A stretch of DNA of 64,000 nt from Microbacterium testaceum StLB037 (lineage in GTDB: Bacteria; Actinomycetota; Actinomycetes; Actinomycetales; Microbacteriaceae): NCBI RefSeq assembly GCF_900104345.1, contig NZ_FNJN01000005.1, positions 124,001-188,000 on the forward strand. Reading direction: 5' to 3'. The notes under the pieces were generated by a model. The model had not been told where the DNA came from. It did no database searches and worked only from the letters and a program-made list of their open reading frames with translations. A program made the position numbers and the translations under genes. Below are positions 1-7,412 of the stretch, piece after piece (within the stretch, counting starts at the first letter, position 1; each line of letters opens with the position of its first letter).

Positions 1-584
1 TACGGACGCTGCTTGTTGACCACGAGCCACTCGCGGTTCGGGTCGGAGAGCGAGACGCAGGGGGCGATCCCGGATGCCACCGCTGCGCGGAACGCCTGCC
101 CGCCCCCCGCCGCGTCGATGACTGCGGCGTCGTCTCCCGCGGCCAGCGCGGAGGTGAAGGCGGGGTCGTCGCACGGGGTCGCCGTGGCGGCGACGGCCGC
201 GAGCTGCGGCACGGGGATTCCGTCGTCCGCGACCGCCGGGGGGCCGGCGATCTGCGCGACGGCGTCGGTGGACCCGTCGGGCCCGCCTCCCGAGGCGGCG
301 GCCCCGATCGCCACCACGCAACCGGCGACCACGACGGCGGCCGCGGCGACCACCGCCAGGCGGCGGCGCAGGAGGACGGGGGCGAGTCGACGGATGCCGC
401 GGGGCTCGGACTCCCCCGCCTCGGGGGCGTCGTCGTCTCGCCGCAGAGCCCGACGGGTCGGAGGCGCTGCGGCGGAGCCGTCGCCACCGGGAACGACGGG
501 AAGGGTGAGGGCCGCGGTCGCGAGTCGCTCGGCCTCCGCGCGCGCGGCGCGGCGGGGCGAAGTCTCGGGGTCGTGGCGGGTCAC
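1..584 (-). CDS. M15 family (VanY-like) D-alanyl-D-alanine carboxypeptidase, N-terminal part
   Basis: The gene is cut by the left edge; 194 codons are visible from a GTG at 584. No usable ATG lies nearby, because the upstream ATG meets a stop at once. The N-terminus is a charged cytoplasmic stretch of about 70 residues, then one hydrophobic segment at about residues 75-97, then an Ala/Gly/Asp-rich extracellular part. The last visible residues, EWLVVNKQRP, are the conserved entry to the M15/VanY fold, where the text usually continues towards the zinc-binding domain. The inferred role is a membrane-anchored peptidase that trims peptidoglycan stem peptides outside the membrane. The zinc ligands lie outside the window, so activity cannot be judged. 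It is divergent from the radical SAM gene and shares a 130-base intergenic region containing a LexA box. Confidence 0.72.
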   Translation of the reverse strand, partial: MTRHDPETSPRRAARAEAERLATAALTLPVVPGGDGSAAAPPTRRALRRDDDAPEAGESEPRGIRRLAPVLLRRRLAVVAAAAVVVAGCVVAIGAAASGGGPDGSTDAVAQIAGPPAVADDGIPVPQLAAVAATATPCDDPAFTSALAAGDDAAVIDAAGGGQAFRAAVASGIAPCVSLSDPNREWLVVNKQRP

Positions 585-690
585 GCTTCCATTCTCGCGG
601 GTGCATCCTGAACGGTCGACCCGGGTGGAGGCGAGGTCGCGGGTGCTCGACCCTCTCCGCGAACGACTCGGGTGCAGTGTTGCCGATTCG

Positions 691-706
691 TCGAACATGT
701 GTTCGA
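691..706. promoter_or_regulatory. Perfect SOS (LexA) box upstream of the radical SAM gene
   Basis: The 16 bases TCGAACATGTGTTCGA form a perfect palindrome and match the mycobacterial/actinobacterial LexA consensus TCGAAC-N4-GTTCGA at every fixed position. The box ends 8 bases before the ATG at 715, so bound LexA would cover the translation start region. Rv2578c, the namesake of the downstream family, is to my knowledge listed in the mycobacterial LexA regulon. Control of the divergent M15 gene is possible but less likely. Confidence 0.87.
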
Positions 707-714
707 CTGTTCGC

Positions 715-2850
715 ATGAGATGGCAGGGACAGCAGCTGGGGGTGGAGGACACCGCGGCACTCCCGGGCATGGAGCGCATGGACGGCCTCGTGCGGTCGGT
801 GACCACGCCGGAATTCGCCGGAATGACATTCCACGAGGTGCTGTGCAGGAGCGCGTTGAACCGCGTGCCCGGCGTCTCGGCCATGCCGTTCGACTGGACG
901 GTGAATCCCTACCGGGGGTGCAGCCATGCGTGCTCGTACTGCCTCTCCCCGGACACCCTCATCCTGAAAGCGGACGGCCGCCAGGTCCCGCTGTCGGAGA
1001 TCCGCGTCGGAGACGAGATCATCGGCACCGAGCAGGGAGCGCGATATCGCCATTATGTCCGAACAACCGTTCGCGCGAAATGGACCACTCGCAAACGCCT
1101 CCATCGCGTCACCCTCGCTGATGGAACCGAGATCGAGGGCAGCGCAGACCACCGGTTCCTGACGGAACGCGGGTGGAAGCATGTCACCGACTCGCCCCTC
1201 GCGGGCGAACAGCGCCCTCGCCTCACGGTGTCGAACCGTCTGCAAGGTTTCGGAACGGGCGCCCGCCCCTACGCACAGGCGATGGGTCCCGACTGGCGCC
1301 AGGGGTATCTGACGGGCATGGTGCGCGGTGACGCGATGATCCTTCACAAGACCTACGACGACGGAAACCGAGTCCGCGCGATTCACCGGTTCCGACTCGC
1401 CCTCGCCGATCGCGAAGCGCTCGACCTCTCGAAGGAGCTTCTCGAGCAGATCGGCATCGTCACGATGGTCCGGCCCTTCCCCGTGCCCGCGCATCGCCGA
1501 CCCATGACGGCTCTGCACACGGCCAAGATGCGGGATGTTGCGCGCATCGAGGACTACACCGCGATACCGAGCACACGAAGTCGGGATTGGATGGCGGGCT
1601 TCCTCGGGGGCATCTTCGACGCGGAGGGCTCGAGTTCGCGCGGGATCGTGCGAATCAGCAATGCGAATGAGGAGCTCCTCTCGCTGACGGAAGAGGCTCT
1701 CGCCGCGTTCCACTTCGATGCTGTTCGCGAACCCGCCCGCCCGAGCGGCGTGTCCTACATCCGTCTTCGCGGGGGGCTAGCCTCGCGGCAGCGCTTCTTC
1801 GATATCGCCCGGCCGTCCATCACCCGCAAGGTCGACGTCTCAGGGACAGCGGTCAAGACCAGCTCGGACCTGAGGGTCGTCAAAGTCGAAGACATCGGCT
1901 ACGACATCGACATGATCGACATAACGACGGGTACCGAAGACTTCATCGCGAACGGGGTCATCAGCCACAACTGCTTCGCTCGGAAAACGCACGAGTACCT
2001 CGACCTGGATTACGGGGCCGACTTCGACTCGCAGATCGTAGTGAAGGTGAATGTCGCCGAGGTACTGCGCACCGAGCTGCGCCGGGGGTCATGGGCGCGC
2101 GAACCCGTGATGCTCGGGACGAACACCGACCCCTACCAACGCGCCGAGGGGCGGTACCGCCTCATGCCCGACATCGTCGGGGCTCTCACCGACAACGGCA
2201 CACCGTTCTCGATCCTCACCAAAGGGACGTTGCTGCGGCGCGACCTCCCGCTGCTGACCGAGGCCGCACAACAGGTCACGGTGTCGTTGGCCATGTCGAT
2301 CGCGGTCTTCGACGACGCGCTCCAGCGTTCGATCGAGCCCGGGACCCCGAGTGCCGAGGCGAGGCTCGAGACCGTGCGCGCGGCTACCGCCGCGGGCTTC
2401 CGCGTGACGGTGTTCCTCATGCCCGTCATGCCGCACCTCACCGACTCGGTCGCGGCGCTCGACGACGCCCTGGCCCGCATTCGAGCCGCCGGCGCGGCGC
2501 GCGTCGTCTACGGCGCACTCCACCTGCGGCCCGGCGCGAAGCAGTGGTTCTTCGAGTGGCTCGAGCGCGAGCATCCGCACCTGGTCTCGTCGTACCGGGG
2601 GCTGTACCCGGGTGTCTCGACCTCGGCACCGAAGGCGTACCGCACGTGGCTCGGCAAACGCATGCGCCCCCTCCTGCGTATGCACCGGCTGGACGGGTGG
2701 GACGAGGACGACCACCCGCGCGGCCGGCCCCAGCCCGGCCTCGCGGCACGCACCGCGCCGGCGAGCAGCCTCGGACCCGTGCGAACGGTCGGGGTCTCGG
2801 CATCCACTCGTCCGCGCGTCGCGCCCGCGAGCGAGCCGACGCTCTTCTAA
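715..2850 (+). CDS. Intein-containing Rv2578c family radical SAM protein
   Basis: The precursor is 711 residues. Removing the 344-residue intein leaves a host protein of about 367 residues, normal for the Rv2578c family (distant relatives of spore photoproduct lyase). The ATG at 715 gives the family-typical start MRWQGQQLG; the reading frame stays open upstream to base 13, but that part is antisense to the M15 gene. The radical SAM motif reads CSHACSY, then the intein, then C, so CX3CX2C is complete only after splicing. The C-terminal extein keeps family hallmarks such as LGTNTDPYQRAEGRYR and the SILTKGTLLRRD stretch. The family is presumed to bind a [4Fe-4S] cluster and cleave S-adenosylmethionine; its substrate is unknown, though SOS control suggests DNA-damage repair. 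The last ~60 residues are Pro/Arg/Ala-rich and poorly conserved. Confidence 0.93.
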   Translation: MRWQGQQLGVEDTAALPGMERMDGLVRSVTTPEFAGMTFHEVLCRSALNRVPGVSAMPFDWTVNPYRGCSHACSYCLSPDTLILKADGRQVPLSEIRVGDEIIGTEQGARYRHYVRTTVRAKWTTRKRLHRVTLADGTEIEGSADHRFLTERGWKHVTDSPLAGEQRPRLTVSNRLQGFGTGARPYAQAMGPDWRQGYLTGMVRGDAMILHKTYDDGNRVRAIHRFRLALADREALDLSKELLEQIGIVTMVRPFPVPAHRRPMTALHTAKMRDVARIEDYTAIPSTRSRDWMAGFLGGIFDAEGSSSRGIVRISNANEELLSLTEEALAAFHFDAVREPARPSGVSYIRLRGGLASRQRFFDIARPSITRKVDVSGTAVKTSSDLRVVKVEDIGYDIDMIDITTGTEDFIANGVISHNCFARKTHEYLDLDYGADFDSQIVVKVNVAEVLRTELRRGSWAREPVMLGTNTDPYQRAEGRYRLMPDIVGALTDNGTPFSILTKGTLLRRDLPLLTEAAQQVTVSLAMSIAVFDDALQRSIEPGTPSAEARLETVRAATAAGFRVTVFLMPVMPHLTDSVAALDDALARIRAAGAARVVYGALHLRPGAKQWFFEWLEREHPHLVSSYRGLYPGVSTSAPKAYRTWLGKRMRPLLRMHRLDGWDEDDHPRGRPQPGLAARTAPASSLGPVRTVGVSASTRPRVAPASEPTLF
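940..1971 (+). other. Intein with LAGLIDADG (DOD) homing endonuclease, in frame inside the radical SAM gene
   Basis: The intein is 344 residues. It begins with Cys1 (block A, CLSPDTLIL; codon 940-942) and ends ...NGVISHN before extein Cys+1 (codon 1972-1974). The terminal His-Asn and the following Cys are the classical splicing residues. Two LAGLIDADG-like helices are visible: GYLTGMVRGDA near 1306 and FLGGIFDAEGS near 1600, each with an acidic residue, so the endonuclease may be active. The block B region is around GSADHRF. The stretch has more AT-richer codons than its host (for example ata, att, aaa, gaa), consistent with lateral arrival. NCBI already uses the name 'intein-containing Rv2578c family radical SAM protein', so the arrangement is known in related genomes. 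Confidence 0.93.
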
Positions 2851-2945
2851 GGGCCTCGCTCCCCGACATCTCACGCAGGAGCAGCCCGCTCAGCATCGTG
2901 CCCGCTCGGCTCGCGCGAGCGTCGCGTCTCCGCGCCCGCGATGCA

Positions 2946-2979
2946 CGAAACCCCCGCCGCGGTCGCGACGGGGGTTTCG
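2946..2979 (-). terminator. Intrinsic terminator of the DEAD-box helicase gene
   Basis: An 11-bp perfect stem (arms 2946-2956 and 2969-2979, CGAAACCCCCG and its complement) encloses a 12-base loop. It starts 10 bases after the helicase stop codon. Read on the minus strand, the descending arm is followed by only a weak T tract, typical for actinobacterial terminators. The radical SAM gene converges from the other side, so it may act both ways. Confidence 0.85.
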
Positions 2980-2988
2980 AGACGCGGG

Positions 2989-5235
2989 TTACGCGTCGAC
3001 GTTCGACAGCTGACGACCCGAGAGCTCCTCGAGCACGTCGTCGCCGAGCGCGGTCTCTTCGAAGGGAGCCTGGATCTCGGCCCGGTCGAGCAGCTCGGTC
3101 ATGCGACGACGACGCTGGCGCGTGATCAGGGTGACCACGGTGCCGGCGCGACCGGCGCGGCCGGTGCGGCCCGAGCGGTGCAGGTACGTCTTGTACTCGT
3201 CGGGGGCATCGGCCTGGATGACCAGGTCGATGTCGTCGACGTGGATGCCGCGGGCGGCGACGTCGGTGGCGACGAGCACGTTGACGCGACCCGAGGTGAG
3301 CTTCTCGAGGTTGCGCGTGCGCTTCTGCTGGTTCAGGTCGCCGTGCAGCGCCACCGCCGCGATACCGGCGTCGTCGAACTGCTCGGCGAGCATCTCGGCG
3401 TACGCGCGGGTGCGGGCGAAGACGAGGGTCTTGCCTTCGCGGTCGACGAGCGAGTCGAGGATCTGCGCCTTGTCACGGTGCTCGATGACGAGAACGCGGT
3501 GCTCGATGGTGCTCGAGTCCTGATCCTCGCCGGCGACCTCGTAGACGGCCGGCTCGACGAGGAACTCGTCGACGAGGGCAGCGACCTCGCGGTCGAGCGT
3601 GGCCGAGAAGAGGAGCTTCTGGCTGTCCTTCTTGGTCGCGCGGAGGATGCGCTGCACGGGCTCGAGGAAGCCGAGCTCGCACATGTGGTCGGCCTCATCG
3701 AGGACGGCGACCTGCACCTGCGAGAGGTCGAGCTTGCCCTGGTTCAGCAGGTCTTCGATGCGTCCGGGGGTGCCGATGACGATGTCGACGCCCTTCTTGA
3801 GCGCACCGACCTGGCGCGCCTGGGGCACGCCGCCGTAGACCTGGGTGGTGAACAGGCCCACGCTGCGCGCGAGCACCTGCACCGTGCGGTCGATCTGCAG
3901 GGCGAGCTCGCGCGTGGGGGCGAGGATGATCGCCTTGGGGGCGCGACCGAACTCGCGGCGCTGACCCGCCTGCGAGCGCAGGATGCTCTCGACCAGCGGC
4001 GCACCGAAAGCGATGGTCTTGCCCGAGCCGGTGCGGCCGCGGGCGAGGACGTCGCGGCCCTCGAGGATCGGGGCGACCGTGGCCGCCTGGATCGGGAACG
4101 GGCTGGCCGCGCCCAGACCGGCCAGCGCGCGGACGAGGTTGTCGCCCAGGCCCAGCTCGGCGAAGCCTGCACCGGTCACGGTCGCGGCGTCCACGGCCTC
4201 GGCCTGCAGGCGCTCGTGCACGACGTCGACGCGCTGCTCGTGCTCGGCGGAGCGCTGCGGGGTGTTGTTCCAATCGCTACGGCTCGGGCCGTCGTTGCGG
4301 CGCGGGCGGTCGTCGAAGGAACGGGCCGGGCGATCACTGCGGTCGAAGGAACGGGCGGGGCGCTCGCCGGCATCGCGACGGGGACGCTCGTCACGATCGA
4401 ACGAACGCGCGGGACGGTCGTTGCGGTCGAACGAACGCGCGGGACGGTCGTTGCGGTCGAAGGACCGGGCGGGACGCTCACCGGCGTCACGACGGGGACG
4501 CTCGTCACGATCGAACGAACGCGCGGGGCGCTCGTTGCGGTCGAACGAACGCGCGGGACGGTCGTTGCGGTCGAAGGAGCGGGCGGGACGCTCACCGGCA
4601 TCGCGACGGGGACGCTCATCGCGATCGAACGAACGAGCCGGGCGCTCGTTGCGGTCGAAGGAACGAGCCGGACGGTCGTCGAACGAACGAGCCGGGCGCT
4701 CGCTCCGATCGAACGAGCGAGCAGGGCGGTCGCTGCGGTCGAACGACCGCGCGGGACGCTCACCGGTGTCACGACGGGGACGCTCGTCACGACCGAACGA
4801 ACGCGCCGGACGGTCGCTGCGGTCGAACGACCGCACGGGACGCTCACCGGCGTCACGACGGGGACGCTCGTCACGATCGAACGAACGCGCCGGGCGCTCG
4901 TTGCGGTCGAACGAACGAGCCGGACGGTCAGTGCGGTCGAACGAACGCGCGGGGCGGTCGTCGAACGAACGAGCCGGACGGTCGTCCCGGGCGGAGGTGC
5001 GGATGTTTCGGGCTTCGGTACGACCGGCGCGGTCGGCGGCGTTCCAGCGGCCCTTGTCGGCGGTGGCCTCGGCCTCGGGGCGGTAACCGCGGTGGCTGGG
5101 GCTCTTGCTGCCGGGCTTGGCGGGCGCCTCGGTGCCGGGGCGACGCTTGCGGTCCTGGAACGAGGTCTTGGCGCCGTAGCGGGGCTCGAAGTTCTTGGCG
5201 GCGCGGCCGCCGGCGGGCTTCTTGTTCTTGGGCAT
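2989..5235 (-). CDS. DEAD-box RNA helicase with long repetitive basic N-terminal extension
   Basis: The protein is 748 residues. The ATG at 5235 is preceded by AGGAAG about 8 bases upstream and gives MPKNKKPAGGRAAKNFEPR; an upstream in-frame start (5322) lacks such a site. The core lies in the C-terminal ~400 residues: Q-motif region (ASPFPIQ), motif I GRTGSGKT, Ia PTRELALQ, TPGR, motif II DEAD (VLDEADHM), motif III SAT, VATDVAARG and motif VI HRSGRTGRAG. It should unwind or remodel RNA duplexes using ATP in the cytoplasm, as in ribosome assembly or cold adaptation. The N-terminal ~310 residues are low-complexity and very Arg-rich (see the repeat entry), unlike the short basic tails usual in this family. 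The upstream region suggests a leader of perhaps 200 bases. It is monocistronic, with its own terminator. Confidence 0.95.
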   Translation of the reverse strand: MPKNKKPAGGRAAKNFEPRYGAKTSFQDRKRRPGTEAPAKPGSKSPSHRGYRPEAEATADKGRWNAADRAGRTEARNIRTSARDDRPARSFDDRPARSFDRTDRPARSFDRNERPARSFDRDERPRRDAGERPVRSFDRSDRPARSFGRDERPRRDTGERPARSFDRSDRPARSFDRSERPARSFDDRPARSFDRNERPARSFDRDERPRRDAGERPARSFDRNDRPARSFDRNERPARSFDRDERPRRDAGERPARSFDRNDRPARSFDRNDRPARSFDRDERPRRDAGERPARSFDRSDRPARSFDDRPRRNDGPSRSDWNNTPQRSAEHEQRVDVVHERLQAEAVDAATVTGAGFAELGLGDNLVRALAGLGAASPFPIQAATVAPILEGRDVLARGRTGSGKTIAFGAPLVESILRSQAGQRREFGRAPKAIILAPTRELALQIDRTVQVLARSVGLFTTQVYGGVPQARQVGALKKGVDIVIGTPGRIEDLLNQGKLDLSQVQVAVLDEADHMCELGFLEPVQRILRATKKDSQKLLFSATLDREVAALVDEFLVEPAVYEVAGEDQDSSTIEHRVLVIEHRDKAQILDSLVDREGKTLVFARTRAYAEMLAEQFDDAGIAAVALHGDLNQQKRTRNLEKLTSGRVNVLVATDVAARGIHVDDIDLVIQADAPDEYKTYLHRSGRTGRAGRAGTVVTLITRQRRRRMTELLDRAEIQAPFEETALGDDVLEELSGRQLSNVDA
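4300..4990 (-). repeat. Tandem coding repeats (RPARSFDR.. / DERPRRDAGE..) in the helicase gene
   Basis: Roughly residues 82-311 of the helicase consist of imperfect repeats. I count 19 copies of RP(A/V)RSF, mostly spaced by D-R-(N/S/T)-(D/E), and five copies of DERPRRD(A/T)GERP inserted at intervals, giving a higher-order unit of about 38 residues. At DNA level the copies are nearly identical (repeated GAACGAACGCGC and GACGGGGACGCTCGTC words), pointing to recent slippage or unequal crossing-over. The encoded stretch is disordered and strongly basic with regular aromatic (Phe) and acidic positions, a composition associated with RNA binding and phase separation. Copy number probably varies between strains. 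Confidence 0.92.
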
Positions 5236-5475
5236 GGAGAAACTTCCTGGGTTCTGTTCGCGCGAAACAGCGACACCGCTCGTGGCGGTGCGATACCCGG
5301 ACTCTCGTCGGCCGGGGGCCAATTCACTAGTGATGGTCGAGGCCGCGATCGCGTCCTGTCCATCGGCCCCTTGGACTCACAAACCCATCCGCGCATCACG
5401 CACGGTGTCCAGAGCCGACCGCACCACGTTACAGGTCGCGCCTGGGAATGGCATCCATGCCCCCGGATGACCCGT

Positions 5476-5609
5476 GTCCCCCTTTTGGCGCTGTCGCGGC
5501 GCATCAGACAGCCCTACTTGGGACATCACCCCGCCGAAAGGGGGACGAGGTTCGTCGAGAGAGGGACAGAGGTGGTCGAGAGCGGGACAGGTTTCCAGGA
5601 GAGGGACCC
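5476..5609. repeat. Intergenic repeat array between helicase and ABM genes
   Basis: This lies in the 401-base gap 5236-5636. A 15-base arm at 5476-5490 (GTCCCCCTTTTGGCG) is matched in inverted form, 14 of 15, at 5532-5546. It is followed by direct repeats of about 21 bases in which GGGAC(A)G words alternate with TCGAGAG-type spacers at 5541-5609. The rest of the gap (5236-5475) should hold the helicase promoter and leader on the minus strand. A TGTAAC-like -10 near 5427-5435 is possible. I see no gene in it. Confidence 0.7.
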
Positions 5610-5636
5610 AGGGTCGCCGTGACGGAAGATAGACGC

Positions 5637-6269
5637 ATGGCAGACACCGACGCCCACCCCATCACGGTGGCGATCGAGCGGCGCATCGACCCGACGCGCA
5701 CCGCCGAAGCGACCTCCTGGATGCAGGCCGGCACCGACCTCGCGACCGCCTTCCCGGGCTTCCTCGGCTCGGGGTGGGTGCGCGCGGGCGAAGACAGCGA
5801 CCTCTGGTACATGCTGTACCGCTTTCGCGACATCACGACGCTCGAGGAGTGGGAGAGCTCCACGCAGCGCCAGTGGTGGCTCGACTCCGGCCGCCCCTTC
5901 GCGCGCGAGGAGCGCAGCGAGCGCCGCACCGGGATCGAGGGCTGGTTCGATGCCCCGCACGGCTCGATCCTCGAAGCGGCGACGGTGACGGATGCCGGCA
6001 CCCAGCCGATCCAGCAGCCGGTGCCGGCGGCTCCCCCGCGGTGGAAGCAGGCCGTGACGATCTGGGTCGGGTTCTTCCCGACGAACCTCGCGGCGTCGTG
6101 GCTGCTGGGCTTCGTGCCCGGGTTCGCCGAGATCCCCCTCGTGCTGCGCGTGCTCGCCACCACCCTCATGCTCACCCCCGTCATGACCTACGCGGTCCTC
6201 CCGTGGGTCACCCGCATGCTGCAGCCCTGGCTGCAGCGCCCGCGCCGATCGCGAAAGGCCACGCCATGA
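5637..6269 (+). CDS. Antibiotic biosynthesis monooxygenase (ABM)-domain membrane protein
   Basis: The protein is 210 residues from the ATG at 5637; GGAAG lies about 9 bases upstream. Residues ~8-110 resemble a ferredoxin-like ABM domain, seen in the pattern of a strand (ITVAIERRI), a helix (EATSWMQAG), FPGFLGSGWVRA and a WYMLYRFRDITTLEEW block. The C-terminal half holds a linker and two hydrophobic segments (about residues 136-160 and 165-190), so the protein should be membrane-anchored. ABM domains include true monooxygenases and non-catalytic stress proteins; no substrate can be named. It overlaps the epimerase gene by ATGA, so the two are probably translationally coupled. Confidence 0.85.
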   Translation: MADTDAHPITVAIERRIDPTRTAEATSWMQAGTDLATAFPGFLGSGWVRAGEDSDLWYMLYRFRDITTLEEWESSTQRQWWLDSGRPFAREERSERRTGIEGWFDAPHGSILEAATVTDAGTQPIQQPVPAAPPRWKQAVTIWVGFFPTNLAASWLLGFVPGFAEIPLVLRVLATTLMLTPVMTYAVLPWVTRMLQPWLQRPRRSRKATP

Positions 6270-7171
6270 CCGCCGACCCCACCGGATCCCGCTTCCACCT
6301 CCGCGGCGAGCACTCCTCCGCCGAGATCGCCCAGGTGGGTGCCGCCCTTCGCGCGCTGACGGTCGACGGCGTCGACCTCGTACCGCGCTACCCCGACGAC
6401 CTGCCCACGCCCGTGGCATCCGGAGTCGTCCTCGTCCCCTGGCCGAACCGCATACGCGACGGCAAGTACTCCTTCGACGGCGAGGATCTGCAGCTCGCGA
6501 TCAGCGAGCCGAAGTTCGGCAACGCCAGCCACGGCCTGCTGCGCTTCGGGACCTACCAGGCCATCGAGCACACCGACGATCGCCTCGTGCTCGGCGCCGA
6601 CGTGGTGCCGCAGACCGGCTACCCCTTCCACCTGCGCACGCGGGTCACGTACGCCCTCCGCGCCGACGGTCTGCGCGTGACCCACGCCATCGAGAACATC
6701 GGGGCGAAGGCCGCCCCCGTCGCCCTGGGCGTGCACCCCTATCTCCAGATCGGCGGCGTGCCGACCGAGGATCTGGTGGTGCACTCGACCGGCACGACCA
6801 CGCTCGTCCTCGACGACCGCAACATCCCCGTCGACGAGGTGCCGGTCGACGCCGCCACCGACCTGCGCGAGGGTCGCCGTCTCGGCGATGCCTCGCTCGA
6901 CAACGGCTACCGCGGATGGGAGCGGGATGCCGACGGCCGGGCGCACCACACCCTCACCGCCCCCGACGGTCGGCGCGTGCAGCTGTGGCAGGACGACGGG
7001 TTCCGCTGGGCGCAGGTGTTCACGACCGACCGCTACCCCGGGCAGTCCCTCGCGGTGGCGATCGAGCCGATGACGGCGCCGGCGAACGCTTTCGCCACCG
7101 GTACGGACCTGGAACGACTCGAACCCGGCGCGGAAATGACCAGGGAATGGGGCATTTCCTACCGCGCCTGA
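6266..7171 (+). CDS. Aldose 1-epimerase family protein
   Basis: The protein is 301 residues; its start overlaps the stop of the ABM gene (ATGA). The family pattern is clear: an N-terminal beta-rich part with VPWPNRIRDGKYSFDG, the HGLLR block holding the first histidine, the LGVHPYLQ block holding the catalytic acid-base histidine, and a late FTTDRYPG...VAIEPMTAPANAF block with the conserved glutamate. This enzyme class interconverts alpha- and beta-anomers of aldoses such as galactose or glucose in the cytoplasm. The pairing with an ABM-domain membrane protein does not reveal the sugar. Residues needed for catalysis appear intact. Confidence 0.93.
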   Translation: MTADPTGSRFHLRGEHSSAEIAQVGAALRALTVDGVDLVPRYPDDLPTPVASGVVLVPWPNRIRDGKYSFDGEDLQLAISEPKFGNASHGLLRFGTYQAIEHTDDRLVLGADVVPQTGYPFHLRTRVTYALRADGLRVTHAIENIGAKAAPVALGVHPYLQIGGVPTEDLVVHSTGTTTLVLDDRNIPVDEVPVDAATDLREGRRLGDASLDNGYRGWERDADGRAHHTLTAPDGRRVQLWQDDGFRWAQVFTTDRYPGQSLAVAIEPMTAPANAFATGTDLERLEPGAEMTREWGISYRA

Positions 7172-7178
7172 GGCGTCC

Positions 7179-7200
7179 TTGTCCCCCAAATGGGGGACAA
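7179..7200. terminator. GTCCCCC/GGGGGAC hairpin after the aldose epimerase gene
   Basis: The arms TTGTCCCCC (7179-7187) and GGGGGACAA (7192-7200) are perfect complements around AAAT. It begins 8 bases after the stop codon, so it may end transcription of the ABM-epimerase unit, although no T-run follows. The same GTCCCCC/GGGGGAC word occurs just upstream of that unit at 5476-5546, so it may instead be a copy of the same intergenic repeat. Confidence 0.55.
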
Positions 7201-7217
7201 AGAATTGGCCGTATGAC

Positions 7218-7412
7218 CTGGGAATTTCCCAGACAAGCCCTTTCCTGAAAAGGCGGCGCGAACGATACCATGTGCCCTGACGGTTTCCGTCAAGGCCGGG
7301 GGATGCAAAGGACCACGCTTTCTCCTGGCTCATTGCCCGAATGAGCCGACGGGGGCCGAGGGTCCCGCGGTGTGGGGGGATCCTCGTTCCGTCCTGAGGA
7401 AAGATCCCCCAC
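7218..7412 (+). promoter_or_regulatory. Structured leader of the DUF998-like membrane gene with RBS-sequestering hairpin
   Basis: Four perfect or near-perfect hairpins are stacked before the start codon: CTGGGA/TCCCAG (7218-7232), TGACGG/CCGTCA (7278-7292), GGCTCATT/AATGAGCC (7327-7347) and GGGGGATC/GATCCCCC (7375-7410). The ribosome-binding site GAGGAAAG (about 7397-7404) lies in the loop and the start of the descending arm of the last hairpin, 9 bases before the ATG at 7413. A possible -10 (TACCAT, 7266-7271) would put transcription start near 7277. No known riboswitch class is matched with confidence. Confidence 0.5.

Noticed and set aside
13..714. Upstream extension of the radical SAM reading frame to base 13
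   Set aside because: It is antisense to the M15 gene, has Arg/Ala-rich random composition, and the family-typical start MRWQGQ lies at 715 behind the LexA box.
4300..4990. CRISPR array
   Set aside because: The regular DNA repeats are in frame, without unique spacers of constant length, and lie inside the helicase coding sequence.
2941..5622. 893-codon plus-strand open frame
   Set aside because: It is the mirror of the helicase gene; high GC and repeats keep antisense frames open. It has no coherent domain.
7290..7350. Possible c-di-GMP-I (GEMM) riboswitch
   Set aside because: Only GATGCAAAGG recalls the conserved core; the GCAAACC partner and tetraloop receptor are missing, so it is kept as an unclassified structured leader.
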